From: Polymorphobacter megasporae | GTDB lineage: Bacteria > Pseudomonadota > Alphaproteobacteria > Sphingomonadales > Sphingomonadaceae | DNA: 64,000 nucleotides | Direction of reading: 5' to 3' | Assembly: GCF_018982885.2 (NCBI RefSeq) | Contig: NZ_CP081848.1 | Span: 2,232,001 to 2,296,000 of the forward strand | Part shown: in pieces, positions 34,932-44,065 of the stretch | How positions within the stretch are numbered: position 1 is the first letter of the stretch | How the letters are laid out: every line of letters begins with the position of its first letter | Program-made: the position numbers and the translations under genes | The notes under the pieces: generated by a model | Seen by the model: only the letters and a program-made list of their open reading frames with translations | The model's database searches: none | What the model was told of the DNA's origin: nothing

Positions 34932-34949
34932 CTGGCACAAATCTGGCAC
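34932..34949. promoter_or_regulatory. Direct repeat in the Rieske-lysR divergent promoter region
   Basis: CTGGCAC occurs twice (34932-34938 and 34943-34949), 11 bp apart, about one helical turn, in the gap between the two divergent genes. This is a plausible regulator half-site pair for the LysR protein, though it is not the classic T-N11-A palindrome. Confidence 0.35.
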
Positions 34950-34978
34950 GCGCCTAAATCGCATTTGCGCATGGCGAC

Positions 34979-36013
34979 ATGCCGAAATCGGGAGTCGTGG
35001 TCTGCGTCGCTGTTGTGTTGAGCCACAAAGCCCCCCAGTCTCTTGTGACGTATCATACCCATTGTCCGGAGAATCGTATTTCGAAACCGATCCCAGTCAG
35101 TCGCCGCTGGTTGCCGCTGAACGCGTTACGTGCGTTTGACGCAGTCGGTCAGCGGCTGAGCTTCACTGCGGGTGCTATGTCTCTCAACGTCTCTCAGAGC
35201 GCAGTCAGCCGTCACATCATAAGCCTTGAGGAACTGCTCGGTCGCAAATTGTTTGATCGGTCGGGGGCACGACTCGTCCTGACCGCGGCGGGCGAGATGC
35301 TTCTGCCAGAAGTGATTGCCTCTTTCGACCGGATTGAGAAGACGATTAACGCGATTTCGGGTAATGCGCGGCATAGTCGTCCGATCCGCATCCACATCCC
35401 GCCGTCGTTTCTCCACCAGATCGCTCTGCCGCTTATCCGCGAGTTCCACGGCGAACATCCCGATATCCGCATCGATATCTCTAGCTCGCACGTCACTGGC
35501 CTGCCAACGACCGAAACCGATATGGCGATAGTCTTCGATCTGCCGCACGTCGACGACCGCGTCACCGACTTCCTCTGGATGGTCCGGGTTGCCCCAGTTT
35601 GCGCCTCCTCCACTGCCGCGCGAAACGACGGCAAATCGCTTGCGGTCTTCCTAGCCGACAACCCTTTACTCCATGTAAAGCTCGACGACGAGCCGCGCGG
35701 GCTCCTCTGGGGCATTTATGCACGCCAGTGCAGAATTGCGCTTGACGTCGACCGAGGTCTCGCCTTCGATACCGCTTTGCTTGCGGTCAGCTCAGCAATG
35801 GCGGGCGACGGCATCGCACTCGCCGACATAGACATGTTTGCCGCCGAAATCGCAGACGGGCGGCTTGTGATGCCGTATGCATCCGTAATTGAGGATGGGT
35901 TCGGCTACTATTTGAAGCTGCGTCCAGAAGACCTTTCCGATCCGGCGATCGCGCTTTTCCGGAGCTGGTTGATCGCGCGTTTCGCTACGCGACAGGAAGG
36001 CCACGGAAGTTAG
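34979..36013 (+). CDS. LysR-family transcriptional regulator (GcvA-like)
   Basis: A LysR regulator with a helix-turn-helix opening LPLNALRAFDAVGQRLSFTA, NVSQSAVSRHIISLEELLGR and KLFDRSGARLVLTAAGE, then a substrate-binding domain (RIHIPPSFLHQIALPLIREF). It is divergent from the Rieske-to-DUF3089 operon and likely controls it, probably with a pathway metabolite as effector. The start is uncertain: ATG 34979 lacks a ribosome site and adds about 45 odd residues, while GGAG sits before an in-frame ATT around 35079, and a TTG just ahead of PLNALRAF is another choice. Lower GC in part of the gene compared with the operon hints at separate history. Confidence 0.85.
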   Translation: MPKSGVVVCVAVVLSHKAPQSLVTYHTHCPENRISKPIPVSRRWLPLNALRAFDAVGQRLSFTAGAMSLNVSQSAVSRHIISLEELLGRKLFDRSGARLVLTAAGEMLLPEVIASFDRIEKTINAISGNARHSRPIRIHIPPSFLHQIALPLIREFHGEHPDIRIDISSSHVTGLPTTETDMAIVFDLPHVDDRVTDFLWMVRVAPVCASSTAARNDGKSLAVFLADNPLLHVKLDDEPRGLLWGIYARQCRIALDVDRGLAFDTALLAVSSAMAGDGIALADIDMFAAEIADGRLVMPYASVIEDGFGYYLKLRPEDLSDPAIALFRSWLIARFATRQEGHGS

Positions 36014-36529
36014 ACATGCTAGCCATTTGGGGCCATTGTGCTGCTCTTAGAACGGTAAAAACTGGTGGGGAGCGACGGCGCGGTGTTTGCGCGCCGATCC
36101 GGCAAGGTCAGCTGCTTATTCGGCTCCACCTGCACGGCAGCTATGCGCCCATTTTCAGCCGTTAAAGTTTGTCGCAATGCAGCCCGGAAGCGGACGTTTG
36201 TTCAGGTGGCTCAGCTGACTTGATTGGTGGATCACGGCCGAGCCGCTTCCGGGCCCGGAGACAGCGTAAGCGGCCGTTTGTTCACGAGGCTCCCGACAGC
36301 AGCTATGCGCGTTAGCAGCGGCTATCTGGTTGGCTAAGCTGATTTACGATCAGCGGCTTGCCGCTCACCCATTCACCGCCTCAATGTCGCCGGCGCCGAT
36401 GAGCGGCTGACGATCGCCAGTATCGACGTCGCGACGGACCGTTTGGCGACCATGGCGTCGCTCAAGGCCTTGGTCCTCGGCGAAGCGATGGTCCCGGCCT
36501 GATGGTGGCGGGGGCGGGAGGCTACTGAC
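36014..36529. other. Gene-free stretch with repeats and a possible C-terminal gene remnant
   Basis: No complete gene is seen. GCCCGGAAGCGG (36182-36193) and CCGCTTCCGGGC (36243-36254) form a perfect 12-bp inverted repeat. CGTTTGTTCA is repeated directly about 80 bp apart with similar flanks (AAGCGG before, GGCTC after), and GCAGCTATGCGC occurs twice. From 36338 to 36502 a plus-strand frame without a good start reads LNVAGADERLTIASIDVATD and ends in TGA, which looks like the tail of a deleted gene. The stretch marks the left edge of the defence island and is probably recombination debris. Confidence 0.5.
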
Positions 36530-37477
36530 TTAAAGCTTGGGCGCCCACTTCGCGATTTCGGCCAGTATCTCGCCGAAGGCTGGTTGGCCGCGAAAATAGA
36601 GCGCGTTCGAGGCAATGTAGGCCTTCTGCAGCGTGGCCCGGGTCGCTGGGTCGCTGAGTACGAAGGCCTCGTTCTCGGCGATGACCGGATTGTCGAGCTT
36701 CGGGAAACGATTGGCCTTGTGGTCGAGATATCCTTGCGTGCCGACAAACGCCCGCACGGTCGGATCCTGGAGCAAGGAATAGACGTCGTAGTAGTGGCGC
36801 ATGAAGTTGGGAGGGAACGCGCCGGTCTCCTGCTGCTGGCGGAACTTGGTCGAGATCGCCTGCAGCTTTTCGACCAGCGTATAGCCTGGGTGGTAGCAGG
36901 CGACGCCCAGGGCGCGGTTGTCGATGACCTCAACCTGGCTGGCGGCTAAGTCATAGGCCCACGAGCTGATATCGCGGGCCTCATTGGGCGCGACATCGTC
37001 GAAGCCGACTTCCAGCAATACCCCGTCTTTCAGGCCTTCCACCGATCCATTGATGCTGGCGTAGGTCAGGCGAACGCCGGCGCTACGATATTGGCGAAGG
37101 TCATCAAACGCCGTGTCGCGCTCAACCGAGGTGATGCCGTCGATGACGATGGTCTGCGCAAGCCGATCATAGAAGTCCTTGCGGCTTTGGACGTGAGCCG
37201 CCTTGTCGTGGTTGCGGCCGATCATCACCGGCGGATCTGCTGGCGGCTCGATGCGGATGTCGATGTCTTCCGAGAAACGGCTGATCAGTCCGTAGCCCTT
37301 GGAGAGCGATGTGCCGCCCTTCAGCTCGAAGGCCAGGCCCAGCTGCTGCAGGCCATAGAGGCTCTGCATGATCCAATAGTCCTTCTCGACCAAGGCGGGC
37401 GCGATGCCCTGCGCCTCGGCGACGATCCGGATCAGCTCGGCAAACTGACGATGGTTGTGCAGGAAATCACGTGGCAT
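36530..37477 (-). CDS. abiEii: AbiEii-like nucleotidyltransferase toxin
   Basis: A 315-aa protein of the AbiEii/AbiGii toxin family. It has LVEKDYWIMQSLYGLQQLG, the nucleotidyltransferase motif LKGGTSLSKGYGLISRFSED with the following DIDI acids, and later PGYTLVEKLQAISTKFRQQQ. AbiEii is the GTP-dependent toxin of type IV toxin-antitoxin pairs that give abortive infection. Its start (ATG 37477; 37489 possible) overlaps the antitoxin gene by 11 bp, with the antitoxin upstream, the normal order. Confidence 0.85.
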   Translation of the reverse strand: MPRDFLHNHRQFAELIRIVAEAQGIAPALVEKDYWIMQSLYGLQQLGLAFELKGGTSLSKGYGLISRFSEDIDIRIEPPADPPVMIGRNHDKAAHVQSRKDFYDRLAQTIVIDGITSVERDTAFDDLRQYRSAGVRLTYASINGSVEGLKDGVLLEVGFDDVAPNEARDISSWAYDLAASQVEVIDNRALGVACYHPGYTLVEKLQAISTKFRQQQETGAFPPNFMRHYYDVYSLLQDPTVRAFVGTQGYLDHKANRFPKLDNPVIAENEAFVLSDPATRATLQKAYIASNALYFRGQPAFGEILAEIAKWAPKL

Positions 37478-38063
37478 CCTTGGTTCCAACCTCGGCCAGG
37501 GCGCGGGCGAAGAACTTCTTGGCCCGCTCTGAGCCGTAGGACTGAGCGGCCTTTTTCACGCGCGCCCGGTCACTGGCGGCCAGCCGCGCCTTGACGCGCT
37601 CGAGCACAGCTTCGGCGCTATCGCCGAGCTGATCGAGGTTGTTGACCAGGTCGACCATCAGAAACTCAGCCGAGAGCTTCTTCGGGAAGGCGGGCTTCAT
37701 CCGAAAATCGTAGGTGCGGCCGCCGAGCGCGAATTTGCCGTGGCGCTTGTGGTTATAGACCACGGTCTTGTTGTGCAGCTGGGTCGTGCCGACCCCAAGC
37801 CCATTGTACGCATTGGGCGAGGCCAGCAGGAACGGGCCGCCCTTGAGGAAGGTCGACACCAGGGTGTCATCCTCAGGCGGCGCCTTCCCGAACACCGTCT
37901 GTTTTGGCGCGTAGTAGAGGCCACCGGAAAGCTTGGTCAGCACGCCGGCTTGCACCGCCTCCTTGAGGTGGCGATCAACCGCCGTCGACCATTGCGCCAG
38001 ATCCGCCCGGCGGTAGGTCTGCCCGGGGCGGAGCTTGGTTTTGAACTGGTCGAACTTGCTCAT
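37467..38063 (-). CDS. abiEi: AbiEi-like antitoxin/repressor
   Basis: A 198-aa protein: N-terminal winged helix (YRRADLAQWSTAVDRHLKEA, VLTKLSGGLYYAPKQTVFGK) and C-terminal domain (NAYNGLGVGTTQLHNKTVVY). It fits the AbiEi/DUF6088 antitoxin family, which represses its own promoter and blocks AbiEii. The upstream gap (38064-38200) should hold its promoter and operator. The gene has slightly lower GC than the core region. Confidence 0.82.
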   Translation of the reverse strand: MSKFDQFKTKLRPGQTYRRADLAQWSTAVDRHLKEAVQAGVLTKLSGGLYYAPKQTVFGKAPPEDDTLVSTFLKGGPFLLASPNAYNGLGVGTTQLHNKTVVYNHKRHGKFALGGRTYDFRMKPAFPKKLSAEFLMVDLVNNLDQLGDSAEAVLERVKARLAASDRARVKKAAQSYGSERAKKFFARALAEVGTKDAT

Positions 38064-38200
38064 GGCGACAACTTAAGCCTCCGAAGAGCATTTGCAAGGA
38101 ATGTCATTAAGATTTCATGCAAAACGGACGTCCTTGAACGGGTGGAGCGATGCGACCGTCTTGGCGTGCCGGACCATATCGGGTCTAAGGTCAGCATGAT

Positions 38201-38623
38201 TCAGTCGTGTGGATCGGCGATCTCCATGCCAGACTCGATCACACCCAGCGCCTCGTCCGAAGAGTCGAACACGCCCTCGAACAGCCGGAACTTGCAATCG
38301 ACCAGCTGGACGATGCGCTCCTCAGCCTAGTTCTTCCGGTTCATGAAATTGACGACGGTGACGTCGATCTTCTGACCTTAGCGATCGCAGCGACCGATCC
38401 GCTGCTCGACCCTCTGCGGTTTCGAGGGCAGGTCGTAGTTGATCAGCAGGGAGCAGAACTGAAGGCTGATGCCTTCGGCGCCCGACTCCGTGGCGATCAG
38501 GATGCTGCGGTCATCTTTGAAGGCCGACCAGAACCTGGACATGTTGCGCTTGGGATCGACGCGGCTAAGCATCATCCGCGGTCAGTCGGTCGCCAGGGCA
38601 GATTGGGCGGTTGCCGAGCTCAT
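38201..38623 (-). pseudogene. Collapsed SNF2-type helicase gene
   Basis: The original start survives: ATG 38623 overlaps the WYL gene stop (ATGA) and gives MSSATAQSALATD before a TGA. Then the frame joins a C-terminal helicase domain, SRFWSAFKDDRSILIATESG, AEGISLQFCSLLINYDLPSK and QRVEQRIGRCDR (motifs V and VI), then a TAA, QKIDVTVVNFMNRKN, a TAG, and RIVQLVDCKFRLFEGVFDSS. So most of a large SNF2 helicase, including the Walker A and B motors, was deleted and the rest carries stops. Known relatives with this C-terminus are large helicases often found with defence genes. Confidence 0.8.
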
Positions 38624-39429
38624 GCTTGATCCTCCGGGTTTGGAGCAGATTCCGTTCGCCAGACGACGCTCAGGCGGCTTTCCGGCCGATCGAGGCCCCA
38701 GCGACGCATCGCGTAAAATTCGAGGGCTCGCCGGACGGTGACCGACAGTTCGCCGTTGATCCCGTAGTCCCAGCACACCGCACGCTTTTGGTTTTCCTCA
38801 AGGTGAGCGGCCGGCGCCAGGGTGAGGGTGACCCAGGAGCACCAGTCGGTATCAAGCGGCAGATCGCCGGCTTCAGACTCCGACCGCGCTTGGTTCGGCG
38901 CCATGCCTATCCGCGAGAGGACGAAGTCTCTGAAGTCTTCGCGCAGGTGGCAGTAGGCTCGGACATGCCAGCGCTGACCGTCTGAAACGAACGCTGTAGG
39001 CGTGATCGAGCGATCCTCCGCCGTCGCGCGGCGCATGGTCTGGTAGGCGACGTGGACTGTCTTACGATCCCGGATCGCCCGGTACAGCCGTGCCATCAGG
39101 CCGACATCGAGCGGCCGGTCCAAGGTCGGCAGCACTTCAACCGCCACTCCCGCCTGCCGTGACCGTTCCAGCCAGGACTCGAGGGCGGGCAGACCAAACA
39201 GCGGTTCAAACGTCGCCGCCGCCTCATATCGTCTTTGGCGGGTATCGTAGATCACCTGCCCTGGGGGCAGAGCGGCGAGGTAGGCCTTGAGGTCCAGAGC
39301 CGCTTGCGGCTGCGACACCCGGAATGTGTCGATCAGGTCGCGGCGATTGACCCGGCCTTCCCAAAAGAGAAGTCCGTCCAGAAACCGCTGCCTGGCTTCA
39401 TACGCGTATCGCGGCGTGGGAGACGACAT
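38620..39429 (-). CDS. WYL-domain transcriptional regulator (BrxR/CapW-like)
   Basis: A 269-aa regulator: N-terminal winged helix (RQRFLDGLLFWEGRVNRRDL), a central WYL domain (HVAYQTMRRATAEDRSITPT, DGQRWHVRAYCHLREDFRDF) and a C-terminal extension (AVCWDYGINGELSVTVRRAL). Such proteins repress phage-defence operons until triggered. It diverges from the sbcD operon over 69 bp that hold an AT-rich palindrome, and it is coupled to the ruined helicase gene, so it probably once controlled both sides. Confidence 0.85.
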   Translation of the reverse strand: MSSPTPRYAYEARQRFLDGLLFWEGRVNRRDLIDTFRVSQPQAALDLKAYLAALPPGQVIYDTRQRRYEAAATFEPLFGLPALESWLERSRQAGVAVEVLPTLDRPLDVGLMARLYRAIRDRKTVHVAYQTMRRATAEDRSITPTAFVSDGQRWHVRAYCHLREDFRDFVLSRIGMAPNQARSESEAGDLPLDTDWCSWVTLTLAPAAHLEENQKRAVCWDYGINGELSVTVRRALEFYAMRRWGLDRPESRLSVVWRTESAPNPEDQA

Positions 39430-39463
39430 GCGGAGTCTCTAGTTGACGGCCAAGCTCTAGTCC

Positions 39464-39478
39464 ATATAGAAACTATAT
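39464..39478. promoter_or_regulatory. Palindrome, possible operator for the WYL regulator
   Basis: ATATAG-AAA-CTATAT is a perfect 6-bp inverted repeat in the divergent gap between the WYL gene and sbcD, 20 bp before the sbcD ATG. Its position would block RNA polymerase at sbcD and lie upstream of the WYL start, as expected for an autoregulated divergent operator. Confidence 0.5.
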
Positions 39479-39498
39479 AGACGGGAGGTTGGGCTTAG

Positions 39499-40650
39499 AT
39501 GCGGATTTTGCACACATCAGATTGGCATCTGGGCCGGACGCTGGCGCAGGAGAGCCTCCTCGACGACCAGGCCCAGCTCCTCGACCAGGTCTTTGCAGCA
39601 ATCGTCGAACACCGCGTCAACGTGCTGATCATAGCCGGCGACCTCTTCGACCGGGCGGTGCCGCGCAAAGAAGCGGTTCAGCTGTTCAACGATTTCCTCG
39701 CCCGCGTTTACGCCGAGACCGGGGCGGCGATCGTAGCGATCGCGGGCAATCACGACGCCCCCGACCGCGTCAGCTTCAACTCGGCGCTGCAGGACCCGCG
39801 GCGCGTGTTGATCCGGGGTCCTTTGCGAGACCGTCCCCACGCCTTGGTCTTGAGCGATGAGCACGGGCAGGTGGCTTTCTCGGCGCTGCCGTACTGCGAG
39901 ATTTTCGCGGCGAGGGAGGCGTTCGACGATGTCGGCATCGCCAGTTGCGCCCACGCCCTCTCAGCGCAACTGGCGCAGGCCCGCCTGCATGTTCCGCCAG
40001 GCGCGCGATGGGTGGTGACGGCCCACGCCTTTGTGGAAGGGGGGCGGATCACCGAAACCGAGCGGCCCTTGGCTCAGGTGGGCGGCATCGAGACGGTCCC
40101 GTCAGCGATGTTCGATGGCGCGGCTTACGTCGCTCTAGGTCATCTGCATCGCGCACAAGAGGCTGGCGCCGCTCACATTCGATACTGCGGTTCCTGGATG
40201 GGCTTCGGATTCGATGAGGCTGACGAGCTAAAGACCCTGAGCCTGGTGGAGCTGGACGCCGCCGGCGTGGCTAGAGTGACCGAGCTTCCGCTGGTCAGCC
40301 CGCGTCCGCTGCGGGTCGTGACCGGAAAGTTGGCGGACTTGGTCGCGGCCGGGCGAGCGCCTGACGCGCTTGGGGCGGGTGCTCTGATCAAGGCGGTGCT
40401 GACCGACGAGGGCGCACTCATCGATGCCATCGGTCAGTTGCGCGCGGTCTATCCCCATGTGCTGCAGCTGGAACGCCTGAACCGGCTCGCCGCTCTCGGC
40501 CCTGGCGCCGGCGAAGCGGCGGTTGATCGGCAAGACCCGGTGAAGCTCGTGGCCGACTTTCTCGATGCGGTACGCGGGAGGGGGCCTGACGACGTCGAGA
40601 CGGGCATGATCGACGAGGCCCTGACCGACCTCCAGAGCGAGGAGGTCTGA
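39499..40650 (+). CDS. sbcD: SbcD-like exonuclease subunit (Mre11 family)
   Basis: A 383-aa calcineurin-like nuclease with the Mre11/SbcD motifs in order: MRILHTSDWHLGRTLAQESL, IIAGDLFDRAVPRKEAV, IAGNHDAPDRVSFNSAL, VTAHAFVEGGRITETERP and ALGHLHRAQEAG. With SbcC it should cut DNA ends and hairpins. The sbcC ATG is one base after its stop. This copy sits in a defence island under a WYL regulator, so it is probably an accessory SbcDC used against phage DNA rather than the housekeeping copy. Confidence 0.92.
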   Translation: MRILHTSDWHLGRTLAQESLLDDQAQLLDQVFAAIVEHRVNVLIIAGDLFDRAVPRKEAVQLFNDFLARVYAETGAAIVAIAGNHDAPDRVSFNSALQDPRRVLIRGPLRDRPHALVLSDEHGQVAFSALPYCEIFAAREAFDDVGIASCAHALSAQLAQARLHVPPGARWVVTAHAFVEGGRITETERPLAQVGGIETVPSAMFDGAAYVALGHLHRAQEAGAAHIRYCGSWMGFGFDEADELKTLSLVELDAAGVARVTELPLVSPRPLRVVTGKLADLVAAGRAPDALGAGALIKAVLTDEGALIDAIGQLRAVYPHVLQLERLNRLAALGPGAGEAAVDRQDPVKLVADFLDAVRGRGPDDVETGMIDEALTDLQSEEV

Positions 40651-42916
40651 CATGCGCCCAATCAAAATGAGCCTGACGGCTTTTGGACCTTTCCCCGACA
40701 CGCAAACCGTCGATTTCCGGCCGGTCTTGGGCGCTCGCTTATTCGGCATCTACGGGCCAACAGGAGCGGGAAAGACCTCGATCCTCGATGGCATTTGTTT
40801 CGCCCTCTTCGGAGAGTCGTCAGGACAGGAGCGGCAAGGCGACGACCTGCGTTCACACCATTCCACGCCCGATATTGAGACCGACGTGAGCCTGATCTTC
40901 GAGGTCGGGGCGAAGCGATATCATGTCGTGCGGCGGCCACGTCAGACGGTCCGCGGCAAACGGGGCGATGCCCTTGTCGAGCGCCAACACTGGGCCGCGC
41001 TCTACGACGCCACCGACATTGAGGTCGATGACGTCGACGCCGACAACCCCGGCGTCGTGATGGAGGAACGCAAGGTCGAGGTCGTGGCCGATCGCATGCG
41101 ATCGATCTTGAACTACAGCGCCGCCCAGTTTCGCCAGGTGGTGCTGCTGCCCCAGGGGCAGTTCCGCCAGCTGTTGACGGCGTCCAGCGATCAGCGCTCC
41201 GCTGTGCTGCGCGGGCTGTTCGACGTCTCCCTTTACCAGCGTTTTGTTGAACGTCTGAAGGCCGAAGCCGCTGACCTGCGCGATCAAGTTGAGACAGGCA
41301 GGTCGGCGATCAATGGCCACCTGCAGGCCCATGCCGTGTCTGACATCGATGCGCTGGTGGCCCTGATCGAATCCCTGACGGCCGATGTCGGTGTCCAGAC
41401 GGCTGGCCGCGACGCTGCGCGCCGGGTCCGGGATGAGGCCCGCGAAACGCTGCAGGCGGCTCAGCAGATCCAGAATCGGTTCACAGAACACGACGTCGCG
41501 CAGGACGGCCTCAATACAGTCCTCGCCCAAACGCCGGAGATTGATGTCCTTAGCCGGCGCAAAGCGGCCGCTGAGCGCGCTGTCGCCTGTGTCGCCGCCG
41601 ATGAGCGGGCCAATGAGGCCGAGAATGATCTAACTGCCGGCGTGACAGTCCGGACTCTCGCAGCAGACCAGGCGAGTGAGGCGGCGCGCCTGCTGTCAGA
41701 GGCGATGGCAAGCCTGCAGGCCTCCGCCGCACGTCAACCCGAACGGAACGCCGCCATCGCGGCGGTGACCCAGCTCGAGGGTGTGCAGAAGCGTGTGGTG
41801 GGCGCCGAACCGCTTCGTGAGGCGGCGCGCAGCTCGTCGCAAGCCGCTCTTGAGGCGAAGGCCGCACTGGAACTGGCGGTCCACGACCATGATGTCGCCG
41901 AGCAGGGCAACGCCGCGGCAAACGCGGAGCTCACCAGCGTTCAGCAGACTGTTCTGCGGCTCTCGCAAGTTGAAGGAGCTCTGCAGCTCTTGAGACAGGC
42001 GCGGGAAAAGGCCGCTCAGTTCGCGAACGCCACCGGCGCCGTCGACAAGTTCGCCGCCGCGAGGTCGGCCGCTTTGGCCGACCATGAACGACTGACGGGC
42101 GTCCTCGCGGCCTGCAGGGTGGCCGAATTTAATGCCGAAGAGGCGCTGGCTTCGGCGCAGGCCGCGCACCTGGCAGCAAAACTCGAGGATGGGGCGCCAT
42201 GTCCGGTCTGCGGAGCCACGGAGCACCCTCGGCCGTCCGGTGGGGTCGGCGAGGGGCTCGGCCTTGATCCCGCGTGGCGCCAAGCCCGCAGCGCGCGAGA
42301 AGCCGCCGACGCAGACGAACGGCAGGCCGCACAGGTCGCGGCGAGGGCTGACGGCGAATGGACCCAGGTCGTTTCCACCTTGACGCTGTTGAAGGCGCCG
42401 GAGCGGGATGTCGCCGCGATCACGGCAGACATCGTCGCCGCAGATGAACAGCTCGAAGCGCTGCAGGCGAGCCCGGACATGGCCACGGTCCAGGCCGCCG
42501 TCGATACCGCCAAACTGCATCTGGCCTCGACAACCTCAGCGCATGCCGCTGCTCGCGATCAGCACGTTGCAGCTGACAAGGCCGCGACGTCGGCCGCGGC
42601 CGCCCTCGCGGCGTCCCTCGCGGATGTGCCCGAAGATTTGCGCGACGCTGCGACGGTCGGCCTTCGCGTCCAAGCGGCGATCAAACACCGGGACCAGTTG
42701 AACGAAGCGCACCAACTGGCGGTCGAGAACGAGCGGCGCGCCAGCGAGGCCGCCCAGGCCGCACTCTCGGGTCTAGACCACGCCGAGGGTCGGGTGAAGG
42801 AGTTGACCGCGGTGCGTGACGCGCAGTTTGCTTCGTTCGTGACAGCAAAGACGACAGCAAGGCTGAGCGACGCTGCTTATGCGGCGGCCAAGACAGATAT
42901 CCCCAACATCGAGACC

Positions 42917-44011
42917 CTAGTGGACTGATTCTAACGTTTGGTGCCCGCGTCTGACGGCGGCGATGATTTCGTTTGGATCGGCGCGCCAGACGAAGGGACG
43001 CGGTTCCTGATTGTGCTCCTTGATGAAGCGGTTGATGGCGGCCTGGAGGTCGACGACGGAGCAGAAGACGCCATTCTTCAGGCGCCGGCGGGTCAGCTTG
43101 GCAAAGAAGCCCTCTACGGCGTTGAGCCACGAACACGACGTCGGCACGAAGTGGAACGTCCAGCGCGGATGCCGGCCGAGCCAGGCGCGGACCTTGGGCT
43201 GTTTGTGTGTGGCGTAATTGTCGAGGATGACGTGGACGGCCTTGTCGGCGGGCAACTCGGCCTCGACGGCGTTCAGGAAGCGGATGAACTCCTGGTGCCG
43301 ATGGCGCTGCATGTTGCGCCCGATCACCGAGCCGTCGAGCACGTTCAGCGCCGCGAACAAGGTCGTCGTCCCGTTGCGCTTGTAGTCGTGGGTCATGGTC
43401 GCACCGCGGCCGCGCTTGAGCGGCAGCCCCGGCTGGGTACGGTCGAGCGCCTGGATCTGGCTCTTCTCGTCCACCGACAGCACGATCGCGTGTGCCGGCG
43501 GCGAGACATAGAGGCCGACCACGTCGTGCAGCTTCTCGGCAAACGCCTTGTCGTTGGACAGCTTGAAGCTCCGCCAGCGGTGCGGTGCCAGGCCATGGTC
43601 GTGCCAGATCTTCACAACCGAGGACGCAGCGATGCCGACCGCCTTGGCCATCGCACGGACCGTCCAGTGCGTCGCTTCATGGTCGGGGCGTTCAAGGGTC
43701 AGGGCCACGATCCTGTCGACGAGCCCCGCCTCGAGCGGAGCGATGCCCGGCGGGCGGGTCTTGTCGCGCAGCAAACCATCGACACCTTGGGCCATGAAGC
43801 GTTCCTGCCAGCGCCACACGCAGGTCTTCGACTTGCCGGCCGCCGCCATGATCGCGAGCGTTCCCAGCCCTTGATCCGTGAGCAGAATGATCCGTGCACG
43901 CCAGACATGCTTCTGCGGCGAACCCCGCGCCGAGACAATCGCTTCAAGCCGAGCCCTGTCTGAGGCCGTGACCTCGATCCTGATACCAGTGCGCATCCAA
44001 CAACGTCGCAC
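42917..44011 (-). CDS. IS630-family DDE transposase
   Basis: A 364-aa transposase (an inner ATG at 43996 may be the real start). The N-terminal helix-turn-helix includes LGTLAIMAAAGKSKTCVWRW. The DDE residues appear in AIVLSVDEKSQIQALDRTQP, VHVILDNYATHKQPKVRAWL and FVPTSCSWLNAVEGFFAKL. The protein ends TLESVH right at the element's terminus: its stop codon TAG is formed by the duplicated target TA plus the next host base. It is a single frame, so no frameshift is needed. Confidence 0.93.
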   Translation of the reverse strand: MRRCWMRTGIRIEVTASDRARLEAIVSARGSPQKHVWRARIILLTDQGLGTLAIMAAAGKSKTCVWRWQERFMAQGVDGLLRDKTRPPGIAPLEAGLVDRIVALTLERPDHEATHWTVRAMAKAVGIAASSVVKIWHDHGLAPHRWRSFKLSNDKAFAEKLHDVVGLYVSPPAHAIVLSVDEKSQIQALDRTQPGLPLKRGRGATMTHDYKRNGTTTLFAALNVLDGSVIGRNMQRHRHQEFIRFLNAVEAELPADKAVHVILDNYATHKQPKVRAWLGRHPRWTFHFVPTSCSWLNAVEGFFAKLTRRRLKNGVFCSVVDLQAAINRFIKEHNQEPRPFVWRADPNEIIAAVRRGHQTLESVH

Positions 44012-44065
44012 GTCCGACCGGCGCCGGGAATCCCCAACAGGACTCGTCCGTCTCGTTCAATCCAC
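42920..44065 (-). mobile_element. IS630-family insertion sequence with TA target duplication
   Basis: The element is 1146 bp, flanked by TA at 42918-42919 and 44066-44067. Its ends, GTGGACTGATTC at the left and the reverse complement of GTTCAATCCAC at the right, are imperfect inverted repeats (GTGGAYTGA shared). TA duplication is diagnostic of the IS630/Tc1 group. Because the host gene is restored exactly, the insertion is recent. Confidence 0.9.
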
